DNA of 64,000 bases from Vibrio methylphosphonaticus (lineage in GTDB: Bacteria > Pseudomonadota > Gammaproteobacteria > Enterobacterales > Vibrionaceae): assembly GCF_023634655.1 (NCBI RefSeq), contig NZ_JAMKMS010000002.1, positions 1 to 64,000 on the forward strand, in the 5' to 3' direction. A program made the translations under genes and the position numbers. How positions within the stretch are numbered: position 1 is the first letter of the stretch; each line of letters opens with the position of its first letter. Below are positions 36,184 through 45,888 of this stretch, piece after piece. The notes under the pieces were generated by a model. It saw nothing but the letters and a program-made list of their open reading frames with translations. It ran no database searches and had not been told where the DNA came from.

Positions 36184-37128
36184 TTATGGCACACCATGGC
36201 CTTTAGACGCAACCCAAACGCGATACCATTGTTCACGAGTGAGTTCAATTTCCATCGCCTCTACCGCCGCTTTAACGCGCTCGATTTTACCTGAGCCAAC
36301 AATAGGCAATGGCTTTGACGGCAAACGTTTCACCCAAGCAAAGATAATTTGGTCAATGCTACTCGCGCCTACTTCCTGACGAATCGCTTCCAGTTCACCG
36401 CGGACACGTTGTGCTTGCTCAGATTGTCCGGAGAAGATTTCACCACCTGCTAACGTTGACCATGCCATAGGAGAAACGCGAAGTTGCTGTAGCTGATCAA
36501 GCGTACCATCATGCGCCACTTCAAAGTTCAGTGGATTGATTTCCACCTGGTTAGTCACTAATGGTTTGCTAAGGCGAGATTGCAGCAAATCGAATTGGCG
36601 AGGTGAGAAATTAGACACACCAAAATGCTTCACTTTGCCGACTTTGTGAAGCTCAGTAAATGCTTCTGCCACTTCATCGGCATCCATCAACACATCCGGA
36701 CGGTGTATCAACAACACGTCTATCTCATTAACCCCAAGTCGCTGCAATGAGTTATCTACAGACTGGTAGATGTGTTTTGCACTGGTGTCGTAATGATTGA
36801 TTTTGCGATCAGCAAATTTTTCACTGCATAAATTGATATCGCATTTAGTGATGATTTGAATCTCATCCCTGATTTGGCTATCTAACGCTAACGCTTCACC
36901 AAACAACTGCTCACATTCATAGTTGCCATAAATGTCAGCGTGATCAACCGTCGTGACACCGAGTTCGATATGCTGCTTAAGAAACGTGAGTCGCTCTTGC
37001 GGGGTCATACCCCAGTCGGCGAGTCGCCAATACCCTTGAACCAACTGTGAAAGCTCTGGTCCGCTTGGCGCGGTGGTGACTTTAGAAACTGCTTTCGAAA
37101 CCGCTGTTGAAACCGCTGTTGAAACCAT
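36184..37128 (-). CDS. ydhF: aldo/keto reductase, YdhF-like
   Basis: NADPH-dependent oxidoreductase of 314 aa (TIM barrel), substrate unknown. It follows E. coli YdhF closely in motifs: QGYWRLADWGMTP, GVTTVDHADIYGNYECEQLFGEAL (catalytic Asp and Tyr), ITKCDI (Lys), LLIHRPDVLMDADEVAEAF (His), and IVGSGKIERVKAAVEAMEIELTREQW at the cofactor end. The first 16 residues (VSTAVSTAVSKAVSKV) are a duplicated 12-bp unit not belonging to the enzyme fold. Good aaggag site before the ATG. Confidence 0.9.
   Translation of the reverse strand: MVSTAVSTAVSKAVSKVTTAPSGPELSQLVQGYWRLADWGMTPQERLTFLKQHIELGVTTVDHADIYGNYECEQLFGEALALDSQIRDEIQIITKCDINLCSEKFADRKINHYDTSAKHIYQSVDNSLQRLGVNEIDVLLIHRPDVLMDADEVAEAFTELHKVGKVKHFGVSNFSPRQFDLLQSRLSKPLVTNQVEINPLNFEVAHDGTLDQLQQLRVSPMAWSTLAGGEIFSGQSEQAQRVRGELEAIRQEVGASSIDQIIFAWVKRLPSKPLPIVGSGKIERVKAAVEAMEIELTREQWYRVWVASKGHGVP
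37084..37125. repeat. 12-bp tandem repeat in the reductase N-terminus
   Basis: Roughly three and a half copies of GAAACCGCTGTT (plus strand) code for the VSTA/VSKA repeats. In-frame, so the gene stays open. Confidence 0.7.
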
Positions 37129-37737
37129 AGGTTGACTCCTTATTTTACCTAGCGATATCCTAAGCTGCTTTCACATCCCCCTCAATGACTAATTGCCGAA
37201 TTTGGTGAATAGCCCCCGCACCGCCCACCTACCCCTCCTAAAAATGACAAATAAAAGGTAAAAAATCATCAATCCAACCAAAACATCACAAATACACACA
37301 AGCAACCAAACGCCAGACAACACCCTATCGCCCTAAAATCCGCCAAAAGCCAACCCAAAAGAGTTATCCTTATCATTCACAGAAGCAATATAAAAACCTC
37401 AAGCGATAGCAATACACTTATAACAAGAAACATCCAGTTAACATCAATCTCATTTCCTGTCAGTTGCCCCCAACCACCTATTGACAAACATAATAGTTAT
37501 AAATTCATCGGTCCAATTTATGTGACCTAGATTAAACACCTGTTTGAAAGAAATATTTTACACTTAACTCAAATGACGCGTAGATGAATTCGCGAAGTGA
37601 AATACAAGAAAAATATACAAAACTGAAATACTAGCAATATGTAAACCTGTCCCCCAACAGTGGTATTTAAAAATAGAATCTATTTTTAAATGGGGTAATA
37701 AACTCCCAAAATGGATAACAATAAAAAGGAAATAACT
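37129..37737. promoter_or_regulatory. long control region of the first porin, with a CRP-like site
   Basis: About 600 bases without a gene, AT-rich and rich in C on the left. TGTGACCTAGATTAAA at 37521-37536 keeps one full half and the centre of the CRP consensus, 200 bases before the ATG. No other element recognised. Confidence 0.35.
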
Positions 37738-38904
37738 ATGAAAGGTCTATTTAAAGTTTCTACGCTTGCAATCAGTGTTTTTGCCGCTTCGCAAGCTGGT
37801 GCGATTGAGCTTTATAATAACGAAGGAACAACTGCCGGAATATCAGGCGTTGTCGCAGCCCAGATGGCTTCTTATGGCTACGATAAAGATAGTGCCTTAG
37901 GCGAGGCTTTTGACAGCGAAAATATGCTTATCGAAGATCCAGGCTCTTACCTAAATATTGACATTAGACACCAGCAAGGGAGTTTCTACGGTCTTACTCG
38001 TGTCGCGTGGGATCTAAACTTCCAAACATCTCCAACATCAGAGACATCCATTAAGCAAGAAGAACCACTGTCAGCTCGCGAAACATACGCCGGTTTTGGC
38101 CATGACGACTTTGGTGCTGTAACTATTGGTCGGCAAACCAGCCCTTACATGAAGACAGATAAAGGCTTCTACACTTATTGGGCTGGCGGGTTTAACCAAA
38201 GCTTCTCTGACGAGCTAGGCTCTCGTCGTGCTCTAAATGCTGTCGTTTGGCAAAATGATTTTGATAATCTCTATGTCGGCCTACAGTACCAAGCCAAGCG
38301 TTCAGTAGACCAGATTGCATTTGGTAATGGTGGTACGTATGGCGAGGTATTCGTGGGCGATACAACCATCGACAGCGGCTTTGGGGCAGCGATTGCTTAC
38401 ACTTTTGAAAGCACCGGAACTTACATTGCTGCAGCGTATAACAGAAACGATGATATTAACGGTGATCTAAACAGCTTTTTAGACCCAGTAACAGCTCCTA
38501 AAACTACTCTTACAAATGCAGAGTTTTCACAATACTCGGTTGCAGCAGAGCAGCACTTTATGGACGGCGGTATATCACTTTCAGCACGTTACGAGCACTA
38601 TGATTCAAAAGATGGCGCAGCGACAGCGACTTACGATGTAAGCGGTAACAGCTTCGGTATTGGTGCAAACATGTACCTAAGCGATCAATGGCGAATCTTC
38701 GCTAACTATGAAATGGGCAAAGAAGAAAGCAACATACTTGATATAGCAGTTAGCGACTTCAGCATGTTTGCTGTTGGTACCGCTTACGCGCCTGTTGCTT
38801 GGGGCGAGGTTTACCTTGAAGCCTATAATGATAAAAATGAATTTTATGAAGTAGAGGCAGGTAAAGGCACTCACGTATTCCTAGGCGCAGCCGTATTCTT
38901 CTAA
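37738..38904 (+). CDS. outer-membrane porin (paralogue 1)
   Basis: Trimeric-porin-type beta-barrel, 388 aa. Signal peptide 1-22 (MKGLFKVSTLAISVFAASQAGA), mature start IELYNNEGTTAGISGVVAAQM. Alternating strands, GAVTIGRQTSPYMKTDKGFY (the constriction-loop area), and a C-terminal strand ending HVFLGAAVFF with terminal Phe, the barrel-assembly signal. The start at 37738 follows aagga; a longer in-frame ATG at 37711 is not used. It is similar along its whole length to the porin 411 bases downstream. Solute preference unknown. Confidence 0.9.
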   Translation: MKGLFKVSTLAISVFAASQAGAIELYNNEGTTAGISGVVAAQMASYGYDKDSALGEAFDSENMLIEDPGSYLNIDIRHQQGSFYGLTRVAWDLNFQTSPTSETSIKQEEPLSARETYAGFGHDDFGAVTIGRQTSPYMKTDKGFYTYWAGGFNQSFSDELGSRRALNAVVWQNDFDNLYVGLQYQAKRSVDQIAFGNGGTYGEVFVGDTTIDSGFGAAIAYTFESTGTYIAAAYNRNDDINGDLNSFLDPVTAPKTTLTNAEFSQYSVAAEQHFMDGGISLSARYEHYDSKDGAATATYDVSGNSFGIGANMYLSDQWRIFANYEMGKEESNILDIAVSDFSMFAVGTAYAPVAWGEVYLEAYNDKNEFYEVEAGKGTHVFLGAAVFF

Positions 38905-38937
38905 GCCAAATCTAGATAAAAACGTACTGACCAATCC

Positions 38938-38966
38938 AGCCCTTAAGTTTTCTTAAGGGCTTTTTT
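38938..38966 (+). terminator. terminator of porin 1
   Basis: AGCCCTTAAG-tttt-CTTAAGGGCT followed by TTTTT. The next 349 bases to 39315 are very AT-rich with no gene and separate the two porins into different transcripts. Confidence 0.9.
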
Positions 38967-39315
38967 ACATCTCTTCAACAATACTCCAGATCACTCATCT
39001 TCACCTCAAACTCGTTATAACTACCAATAATGGTACAAATCACAGAATCAATTAAATTTATCAATACAACACCTCCATTACCCCCTGACAATCGAATGCA
39101 TAAAAACTTATAAAAAAATAAACTGTGATAATCCTCATAAATGCAATGGCGTTTTATTAATAGACTGCTTGCGATAATTACTGGTTATTAAGACCATTAT
39201 TCACATTAACAAATATTATACATATCAATAATCAAAGTATTATCTAATTAATAAAGTAGTCGCTGGTGTTTTAAACAAATACTCGCTTTTAATTACCTAA
39301 TATAAGTACAAGAAT

Positions 39316-40512
39316 ATGAAGCATTTAAATTTTTCGCACGCCCTTTCCCTGCTAGTTTTGGCAACTTTTTCTTCCACTGCAGTGGAGCTCTACAACGATG
39401 ACAACACAGATCTGACGATGTATGGTGCCATTGCCGCGCATTTGAGCAGCTATCATTATGACCCAGAATCTCCAATGGGCAGTGGCGATGCCATTGGTTA
39501 CGAGTCCGGCAATCTCTACATCGAAGATCCCGGCTCCTGGATTGGATTTGACATCACCCATACCCTCGGAGATTATCGCGCCATTGTTAAACTTGAATAC
39601 GATGTCAACTTTGGCACTCAATCCGATGAATCCGATGTCGCTTTAGCCCAACGACAAACCTATGTAGGCTTTGGCCATACGACCTATGGCGACATTACGA
39701 TTGGTCGCCAAGAAAGCCCCTATGTGAAGTCCGACGTTGGTTACTACGCCTATTTTGCGGGCGGATTAAACATGATGCAGTCAGACCAGCTGGGCAGTCG
39801 TCGCACCAAAAACACCCTAATATGGAAGAAAGAAACCGATAACTTCTATGTTGGACTGCAATATCAAGCCAAGCGTTCCGAAGACCATATTGGATTTGGT
39901 AACCGCCTAAACTTTGGTGCATTCCTGCCTGCCGTAAGTGACGAAATCACCATCGATAGTGGTTTTGGCGCCGCCACCGCTTATACCACCTCCTTCGGCA
40001 CCTACTTTGTCGCCGCTTATAACCAAGCCGATAATATTTCTGGAAAAGTGATTGATCTACTGGGCGACGCCAATCAAGAGATCACACTAAGCAATGCCAA
40101 TATCAAACAGTTGGCGCTTGGCGTAGAACACCACTTTTTCGATGGTGGCGCTTCTTTATCTGCCAGATTTGAGCGTTTTGAAGCGCGCAACGGTAATGGT
40201 GGGACAGATTTGAACACCACCACCGATAATTTCGGTCTAGGCGCAAACTTATATGTATTAGATTCTGTGCGCATTTATGGCGGGTATGAATTTGGTATCG
40301 AGCGGGACAACAACACTAACGCCGTGGGCACCAAAACATCCATGTTCAACCTTGGCACCGCGTGGGCGCCCGTGCCTTGGGGAGAAGTATACCTTGAGTC
40401 CTACTCTGACGCGGTGACTTTAAATGGCTCTACCAACTGGGTCACAGGAGGGACGCATGACTACTATGGCAGAAACCGCCACTTCTTCCTTGGCGCAGCG
40501 GTATTTTTCTAA
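39316..40512 (+). CDS. outer-membrane porin (paralogue 2)
   Basis: Porin of 398 aa, parallel to the first: signal peptide, VELYNDDNTDLTMYGAIAAHLSSYHYD, IEDPGSWIGFDITH, DITIGRQESPYVKSDVGYYAYFAGG, YVGLQYQAKRSEDHIGFGN and the identical terminal FLGAAVFF. Matching blocks with paralogue 1 (YDPES against YDKDS, YQAKRS, AWGEVYLE against PWGEVYLE) show a tandem duplication. The signal region is a little short and the ribosome site weak. The divergence in extracellular loops suggests different channel or phage specificity, by inference. Confidence 0.88.
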   Translation: MKHLNFSHALSLLVLATFSSTAVELYNDDNTDLTMYGAIAAHLSSYHYDPESPMGSGDAIGYESGNLYIEDPGSWIGFDITHTLGDYRAIVKLEYDVNFGTQSDESDVALAQRQTYVGFGHTTYGDITIGRQESPYVKSDVGYYAYFAGGLNMMQSDQLGSRRTKNTLIWKKETDNFYVGLQYQAKRSEDHIGFGNRLNFGAFLPAVSDEITIDSGFGAATAYTTSFGTYFVAAYNQADNISGKVIDLLGDANQEITLSNANIKQLALGVEHHFFDGGASLSARFERFEARNGNGGTDLNTTTDNFGLGANLYVLDSVRIYGGYEFGIERDNNTNAVGTKTSMFNLGTAWAPVPWGEVYLESYSDAVTLNGSTNWVTGGTHDYYGRNRHFFLGAAVFF

Positions 40513-40571
40513 CTAGATATCGCCCAAACGACGAGACCGATATGGCTCGCCTTTAACAAAGAACCCTAATC

Positions 40572-40615
40572 AAAAAGGAAATGAGAAACGATTTTTCTTG
40601 TTTCCTTTTTCTTTT
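40572..40615 (+). terminator. terminator of porin 2
   Basis: AAAAAGGAAA / TTTCCTTTTT outer stem with an inner hairpin (GAGAAACGA... TTTTTCTTG), ending in a T-rich run. The remaining bases to 40786 hold only the leader of the next gene. Confidence 0.75.
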
Positions 40616-40786
40616 GTCACTTGCCACCTAACATCTATCTCTAGGAACCAGGAACTTGCAATTATCCTTTCACTTCTCTTTATATGAGCCTCCTTTCCAG
40701 TGTCTTTCGAGAAAGATCACAACAAAGTGCTATTATTTTACATAGAGTTGTATTGATTAATTACTAGACAGCAAGGAAGGTAAGGT

Positions 40787-41683
40787 ATGTACGACCTAAA
40801 AAAAGAGTATGACCAGTTCGGCCCTTGGTTGGTCGAAATCAAGTCAGAACAAGATATTCCGCCGCAGTTTTCCGAGCAACAGCAGTTTTTTGACGATGCC
40901 GTCTACAGTTTCAAAATACCGGTTCATCAAGAACGTAGGAACATGAAACCAGGCATGCTGCTCTACCCTGAAGTGGTCATCATTCAAAAAGACTTTATTT
41001 TGCATTTAAAGATAGACGGTGAACGCATTCAGGCTGAAAAAATGTGGTATACCGATGTACTCTTTCTCACTCACGGAGGGGATTTACTCGATAACTATAT
41101 TGGATTGCAGTCCATTCAAGGTGAGATGGTCATCAAGTATAATCTTGTCTCTCAAGACGTCGCGAGCCATGTCATCAAATTGCTACGCGAAATGGTATCA
41201 CCACGTAAGCATTACCCAGTTTCTAACGAGCTGAATGATAAAAGTCTACTCGACAAAGTCACTTATAGCTTTTATTGCGGTACGGAAAAGCCCCTCGACC
41301 CTTTACACATTTTGGCCTATCAAAGCGGGCTATCGTTAACCGAACGTAAACGCAGTAGTCTGATGGATCTGTACCACAACTTCGTGCAGTACAAACTGCT
41401 TCGCTCAATGATAATGACAGATGGTGTGGATTTGATCATCGCCAACCAGGGTAAGCACATTATTGATGTCAAGGATGCTAATTATAAGTTTGGTCACACC
41501 TTCATACGGTTAGGACTTATCGAAAGTATCGCATTGGAACCTCATCCCACTTTCCCTGAGTTGAACGTGTTGATCATTAAAGTCGCCTTGTGTGAATTTA
41601 CCTTAGCAGTCGATAAACATTTCTCGATCGATAAAGTGCTGCAACTGTTGCACAACACCCATCAAGTAGAAGAGATGGTTTAG
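40787..41683 (+). CDS. hypothetical cytoplasmic protein
   Basis: Protein of 298 aa; no family recognised. No signal peptide or membrane segment. It begins MYDLKKEYDQFGPWLVEIKSEQDIPPQF. The middle has VVIIQKDFILHLKIDGERIQAEKMWYTDVLFLTHGGDLLDNYIGLQ, and FPELNVLIIKVALCEFTLAV comes near the end; mixed alpha/beta composition, acidic overall. Good aaggaaggt ribosome site. It stands alone between the porin and a LysR gene on the opposite strand, so context gives no function. Confidence 0.75.
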   Translation: MYDLKKEYDQFGPWLVEIKSEQDIPPQFSEQQQFFDDAVYSFKIPVHQERRNMKPGMLLYPEVVIIQKDFILHLKIDGERIQAEKMWYTDVLFLTHGGDLLDNYIGLQSIQGEMVIKYNLVSQDVASHVIKLLREMVSPRKHYPVSNELNDKSLLDKVTYSFYCGTEKPLDPLHILAYQSGLSLTERKRSSLMDLYHNFVQYKLLRSMIMTDGVDLIIANQGKHIIDVKDANYKFGHTFIRLGLIESIALEPHPTFPELNVLIIKVALCEFTLAVDKHFSIDKVLQLLHNTHQVEEMV

Positions 41684-41750
41684 CCACATGTCCTGATGCT
41701 CACGATGTCTTTCGTGTAGTGTCAGGAGGCCTCTCCTACACTGACAAGTC

Positions 41751-42647
41751 TTAATCCACGTATCGCTGGACACATTGTTGCTGTAACCAATTGGACAGTT
41801 TTTTGATTTCTGGTTGACGCGCTCTGCTATTCTTGTAGACAAAGTAAAAATTATCCCCCGTTTCCAAACCGTGGGACGGTATCATTACCAAATCTTGTAA
41901 ATCTCGCTCCGTCATCATATAACCATTCGCAAATGTGATCCCTTGATCGTACTTGGCGGCTTCTACAGCCAATAACATATGGCTAAAATGCTGCATATCG
42001 AGGTTCTTTGGCAGCGCTATTCCTCCCGCTTCGCACCACTTTTTCCAATCTCTGCCTCGTTCCCGAAACACCGAGTCGGTTGAGAGTATCGGATAGTCCC
42101 AAATCGCTTCTGGTAACGATTTATCACGGATCTCTTTCCAAATTTTCTGGCTACAGACGGGGTAAAGCACTTCATTATATAGTGGTTCAGCGACATAGTT
42201 TCTGGTTGGCTGTTCAACAGTAATAAAACAGTCCCCAGTTTTGTCTGAAAGATCGGGATCCTCTGCGACCATGTTTAACGTCAACTCGATATCTGGGTAC
42301 AATCGCTTGAATTCTGATAAACGTGGTATGAGCCATTTCACTGCAAGCGAACTGTATAACGCCAAGCGGATAGTCCCTTGCTCACCTTCTCTGATACGCT
42401 GACTCGCTTTAGCAATGGATGCAATTGCGGGGCTCACTTCTTCTAAGTACTGCTCGCCACATTCCGACAAAGACAGTTTCCTCCCCTGTCGAATAAACAG
42501 CGCTTCACCCAAATAATCTTCAAGCAAACGGATTTGATGACTAATTGCGCTTTGCGTGACGCTAAGTTCCGCGGCTGCTGTCGAAAAACTTAAATTTCGC
42601 GCAACGGATTCGAAACAATGCACCGCTCTCAATGGAGGTAATTTCAT
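41751..42647 (-). CDS. LysR-family regulator, GcvA-like
   Basis: Regulator of 298 aa. Winged helix-turn-helix at the N-terminus (LPPLRAVHCFESVARNLSFSTAAAELSVTQSAISHQIRLLEDYLG), followed by the effector-binding domain from about 90. The opening is that of the GcvA group. It is transcribed divergently from an EamA-type exporter across 91 bases, so it probably controls that gene and itself. Effector unknown. Confidence 0.9.
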   Translation of the reverse strand: MKLPPLRAVHCFESVARNLSFSTAAAELSVTQSAISHQIRLLEDYLGEALFIRQGRKLSLSECGEQYLEEVSPAIASIAKASQRIREGEQGTIRLALYSSLAVKWLIPRLSEFKRLYPDIELTLNMVAEDPDLSDKTGDCFITVEQPTRNYVAEPLYNEVLYPVCSQKIWKEIRDKSLPEAIWDYPILSTDSVFRERGRDWKKWCEAGGIALPKNLDMQHFSHMLLAVEAAKYDQGITFANGYMMTERDLQDLVMIPSHGLETGDNFYFVYKNSRARQPEIKKLSNWLQQQCVQRYVD

Positions 42648-42738
42648 TATCTAAATAACTCATACTAAGAAAATATTTATCACTTAACTTCATCCTAAGA
42701 TAACTCTATTCTCTGGTAAAGAAATGAAGAGGAATGTT
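42648..42738. promoter_or_regulatory. LysR/EamA divergent promoter region
   Basis: AT-rich. CTTA-N9-TAAG (42683-42699) is a dyad of LysR type, and related half-sites (CTAAG, TTATCTAA) lie nearby. Exact regulator site not proven. Confidence 0.4.
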
Positions 42739-43620
42739 ATGAAAACGATGTCAGTCACCACCGCAATGTTATTGCTTGTTTTTGGAAATCAAGTTGCGAT
42801 TTTGTCTGACGCGATGATTAAAAGCGTGGGTAATGACGTCGCCGTATTCCAGTTTGTTTTTTTCCGCCAAATCTCAGCGGTCTTGCTTTTATTACCTCTA
42901 TTTTTGCTTAGTAAACCTAAAAAACTAACCGCTGGACTCAAATGGCACTTTGTTCGTGCACACGTCTGGGTATTTGGGGCCGTATTCATGGTTTACGCTA
43001 TTTCATCCATGCCTTTAGCGACCGCCAATGCAATTTTTTATGCTGCTCCATTATTAATGTTGCCGCTGGCTGCCCTATTCTTTGGCGAAAAACTCTCTTC
43101 ACAAACCATCTCTGCGGCAATCATGGGATTTGCCGGAGTACTGGTCATTATTCGCCCCGATCAAATCGATTTTGCTGCTCTTGCCGCATTAGTGGTCGCA
43201 CTCACTATTGCGATTAACAATTTGCTTATTCGTAAATTACCTAAGGATCAATCTGTTGCGCACACCTTACTCATGACTAACTTAGCGGGTATCCCTGTCG
43301 CGCTTTGCTTGGCCTATTTGGAAGGAGAAGCTTGGGATTGGAGTGCCTTTCCCACCGCTGCAGCTTCAAGTACATTTATTTTAATTTACGCTGCGACGTG
43401 CGTGTTAACGTACCGCGCCGTAGACAGTAATAAAATCGCCAGTGCCGAGTACAGTGGGCTGATTGGCGCTGTGGTTGTCGGTCTATTATGGTTTGGCGAA
43501 ATGCCCGATATCTTTATGGCAATCGGAACCTTGATGATCGTCGTGCCTATTATTTGGCTTACCAAGCGAGAAAAAAAGCGCAATCGATCGCATATTAAAT
43601 CGACGATAATTGACAATTAG
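42739..43620 (+). CDS. EamA/DMT-family transporter
   Basis: Inner-membrane protein of 293 aa with about ten hydrophobic segments in two repeated EamA halves (ALFFGEKLSSQTISAAIMGFAGVLVIIRP closes the first, GEMPDIFMAIGTLMIVVPIIW the second). Exports metabolites or amino acids in this superfamily; substrate unknown. The start is placed at the second ATG (42739), which follows gagga by 5 bases; the ATG at 42724 has a poor site. Likely under the divergent LysR gene. Confidence 0.88.
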   Translation: MKTMSVTTAMLLLVFGNQVAILSDAMIKSVGNDVAVFQFVFFRQISAVLLLLPLFLLSKPKKLTAGLKWHFVRAHVWVFGAVFMVYAISSMPLATANAIFYAAPLLMLPLAALFFGEKLSSQTISAAIMGFAGVLVIIRPDQIDFAALAALVVALTIAINNLLIRKLPKDQSVAHTLLMTNLAGIPVALCLAYLEGEAWDWSAFPTAAASSTFILIYAATCVLTYRAVDSNKIASAEYSGLIGAVVVGLLWFGEMPDIFMAIGTLMIVVPIIWLTKREKKRNRSHIKSTIIDN

Positions 43621-43711
43621 TGAGCTGGGTGTGAACAGAATGTGAATGGGGTTTGTAATATTTTGACATATTTCATATACTTAATAGTGAACCCTGATAT
43701 GGAAAATCATT

Positions 43712-44722
43712 ATGAAACACCTTGCAAGGAAATTGCTAATCTCTTCACTGTTCGTCGCTTCATCCCTTCAAACCGCCTCTGCTAGTGAATGTGAACTTGT
43801 CACCATCGCTGACATGAACTGGAACTCCGCTACTCTCATTGCCAATATCGATAAGTTTATCCTAGAAAATGGTTATGACTGTCCAGCAGAACTTGTTCCG
43901 GGCGATACCATGCCAACCGGCGCATCCATGATTTCAAAAGGACAGCCTGATATTGCTCCTGAATTTTGGAGTAACTCTATGCGTGAAGCGCTAGACGCGG
44001 GTGTAAAAGAAGGCCGTATTAAGTACGCTGGTACGACACTGTCTGATGGCGGTGAAGAAGGCTTTTGGGTACCTGCTTATATGGTCGAAAAAGATCCGTC
44101 TCTTGGCACCATTGAAGGCGTAGTCGCTAATGCCAAACTCTTTAGTCACCCGGAAGATCCTGCTAAGTCAGGTTTTTATTCCTGTCCAGCGGGTTGGAAC
44201 TGCCAAATTTCGGCAGGTAACCTATTTACCGCTCTTAATCTAGAAGAAGCCGGATTTGAAGTCATTGACCCAGGGTCAGGCGCTGGCCTCTCTGGTTCAA
44301 TCGCTAAAGCTTACGAGCGCGAAGAAGCATGGTTTGGCTACTACTGGGCACCTACTGCTGTACTCGGTAAATACAAAATGGTTAAGGTCGATTTCGGTAG
44401 TGGCGTTGACGAAGAATACTTCAAAGAATGTATTACGAGTGAAGACTGTTTGACACCAAAAGCAACAATGTATCCACCTTCTGTTGTCGAGACGGTTGTG
44501 ACAACGTCATTTGCAGAAAACTCACCAGCCGCGATGGAATACTTCGCTAAACGTGATTTCAGCAATGAGCAGATGAATGGTCTACTGGCTTGGATGGAAG
44601 ATGAGCAAGCTGACGGTGAATATGCCGCTGAACATTTCATGAAAGAATACAAAGATACATGGGCGACGTGGCTACCTGCTGATGTTGCCGCTAAAGTACA
44701 AGCTGCTATCGACGCACTGTAA
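43712..44722 (+). CDS. proX: glycine betaine/choline-type ABC substrate-binding protein
   Basis: Periplasmic binding protein of 336 aa. Signal peptide (1-25, ending ASA). Mature part CELVTIADMNWNSATLIANIDKFILENGYDCPAELVPGDTMPTGASMISKGQPDIAPEFW belongs to the OpuAC/ProX family; Trp and Tyr residues (MNW, EFW, WFGYYWAP) are the type that cage quaternary amines. A Cys pair (SCPAGWNC) may form a disulfide. First of three genes (binding protein, permease, ATPase). Import of an osmoprotectant is inferred from family; choline, betaine or proline cannot be told apart. Confidence 0.88.
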   Translation: MKHLARKLLISSLFVASSLQTASASECELVTIADMNWNSATLIANIDKFILENGYDCPAELVPGDTMPTGASMISKGQPDIAPEFWSNSMREALDAGVKEGRIKYAGTTLSDGGEEGFWVPAYMVEKDPSLGTIEGVVANAKLFSHPEDPAKSGFYSCPAGWNCQISAGNLFTALNLEEAGFEVIDPGSGAGLSGSIAKAYEREEAWFGYYWAPTAVLGKYKMVKVDFGSGVDEEYFKECITSEDCLTPKATMYPPSVVETVVTTSFAENSPAAMEYFAKRDFSNEQMNGLLAWMEDEQADGEYAAEHFMKEYKDTWATWLPADVAAKVQAAIDAL

Positions 44723-44754
44723 TTCGAGCGTAATTACTAGTTATCGTAGCGAAC

Positions 44755-44798
44755 GAGCATTGATCATTGACAAGTGTTACCCGTTTCGATCAATGCTC
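44755..44798 (+). terminator. intercistronic hairpin between proX and proW
   Basis: GAGCATTGATC / GATCAATGCTC, an 11-bp perfect stem with a 22-base loop followed by TCTTTAT. It may end most transcripts after proX, giving more binding protein than permease, a common arrangement. Confidence 0.6.
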
Positions 44799-44994
44799 TC
44801 TTTATAAGAAAGATAAGTATGGTCGCCTTTGGATTAGCGTAATCTCTTCACCTTTTAGGCAAAGATGCTAAACCGAGCGACCTTTTTTGCTATTGAGCCA
44901 TGGTTTTCCTTTTAAGAGGTCACCAATGATAAGCCCTTGTGGTGAATCATTAACATGGCAAAAAATAGTGGCATAAGTGGTCAAGGAGTGACAG

Positions 44995-45888
44995 ATGTCC
45001 GATGCCAGCTGGTTGAGTGAAATTCCTCAGCTTGATAGAAAACAACTACTCGATATACGAAAAACACTTGATGGTGCGTATAGAGAATTCTCCAGAGAAT
45101 ACGGAGACACGATTGAATCGCTATTCGATCCTCTTCTAAGCTTCCTAATTTGGTTTGAAAAACTGCTTCTAAGTAGCCCCTGGTGGCTCATTATTGGCAT
45201 TCTGGCAGGTCTGGCATTTGTTGCCAGTCGCTCATGGAAACTGACTCTTTCCGTTGCCGTCGCCTTCTTTTTAATTGGTTTCTTTGGTATGTGGGATAAT
45301 ACCATGCGAACCATGAGTATCATTCTCGTCTCAACCTTTGTCGCCATTGCGCTGGGCATTCCAACCGGAATACTAATGGCTCAATCGAAAAAAGCCCGAG
45401 CCGTCATTACCCCGATTCTCGATATCATGCAAACGATGCCCGCCTTCGTGTATCTTATACCCGTTGTTATGCTACTGGGCATTGGTAAAATTCCTGGCGT
45501 TATTGCCGTTGTTATCTACGCCATCCCGCCGGTTATCCGCCTAACCGACTTAGGTATACGCTTAGTGGATAAAGATGTGTTAGAAGCCTCTACTGCCTAT
45601 GGCGCAAGCCCGATGCAGCGCTTATTTGGTGTACAGGTGCCACTGGCTATGCCAAATATTATGGCTGGCATCAACCAGACTATCATGATGGCACTTGCGA
45701 TGGTGGTTATTGCCTCTATGATTGGTGTTAAGGGATTAGGTCAACCGGTACTCAAATCCATCACTAACCAATACTTTACTCTTGGTCTGCTCAACGGTCT
45801 CGCGATCGTAGCTCTGGCTATTATCTTTGACCGCGTCTCGCAAAGCTATGCTAAGCGTACGCAAGCACATTTAGGAGGAAGAGACTAA
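44995..45888 (+). CDS. proW: glycine betaine ABC transporter permease
   Basis: Permease of 297 aa. A soluble N-terminal stretch of about 60 residues (LDRKQLLDIRKTLDGAYREFSREYGDTIESLFDPLL) precedes about six membrane segments. The EAA loop is DVLEASTAYGASPMQRLFGVQVPLAMPNIMAGI (about 195-227), and MQTMPAFVYLIPVVMLLGIG is the typical ProW segment. Strong aaggag site. Its stop overlaps the proV start by one base (TAATG). Confidence 0.92.
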   Translation: MSDASWLSEIPQLDRKQLLDIRKTLDGAYREFSREYGDTIESLFDPLLSFLIWFEKLLLSSPWWLIIGILAGLAFVASRSWKLTLSVAVAFFLIGFFGMWDNTMRTMSIILVSTFVAIALGIPTGILMAQSKKARAVITPILDIMQTMPAFVYLIPVVMLLGIGKIPGVIAVVIYAIPPVIRLTDLGIRLVDKDVLEASTAYGASPMQRLFGVQVPLAMPNIMAGINQTIMMALAMVVIASMIGVKGLGQPVLKSITNQYFTLGLLNGLAIVALAIIFDRVSQSYAKRTQAHLGGRD

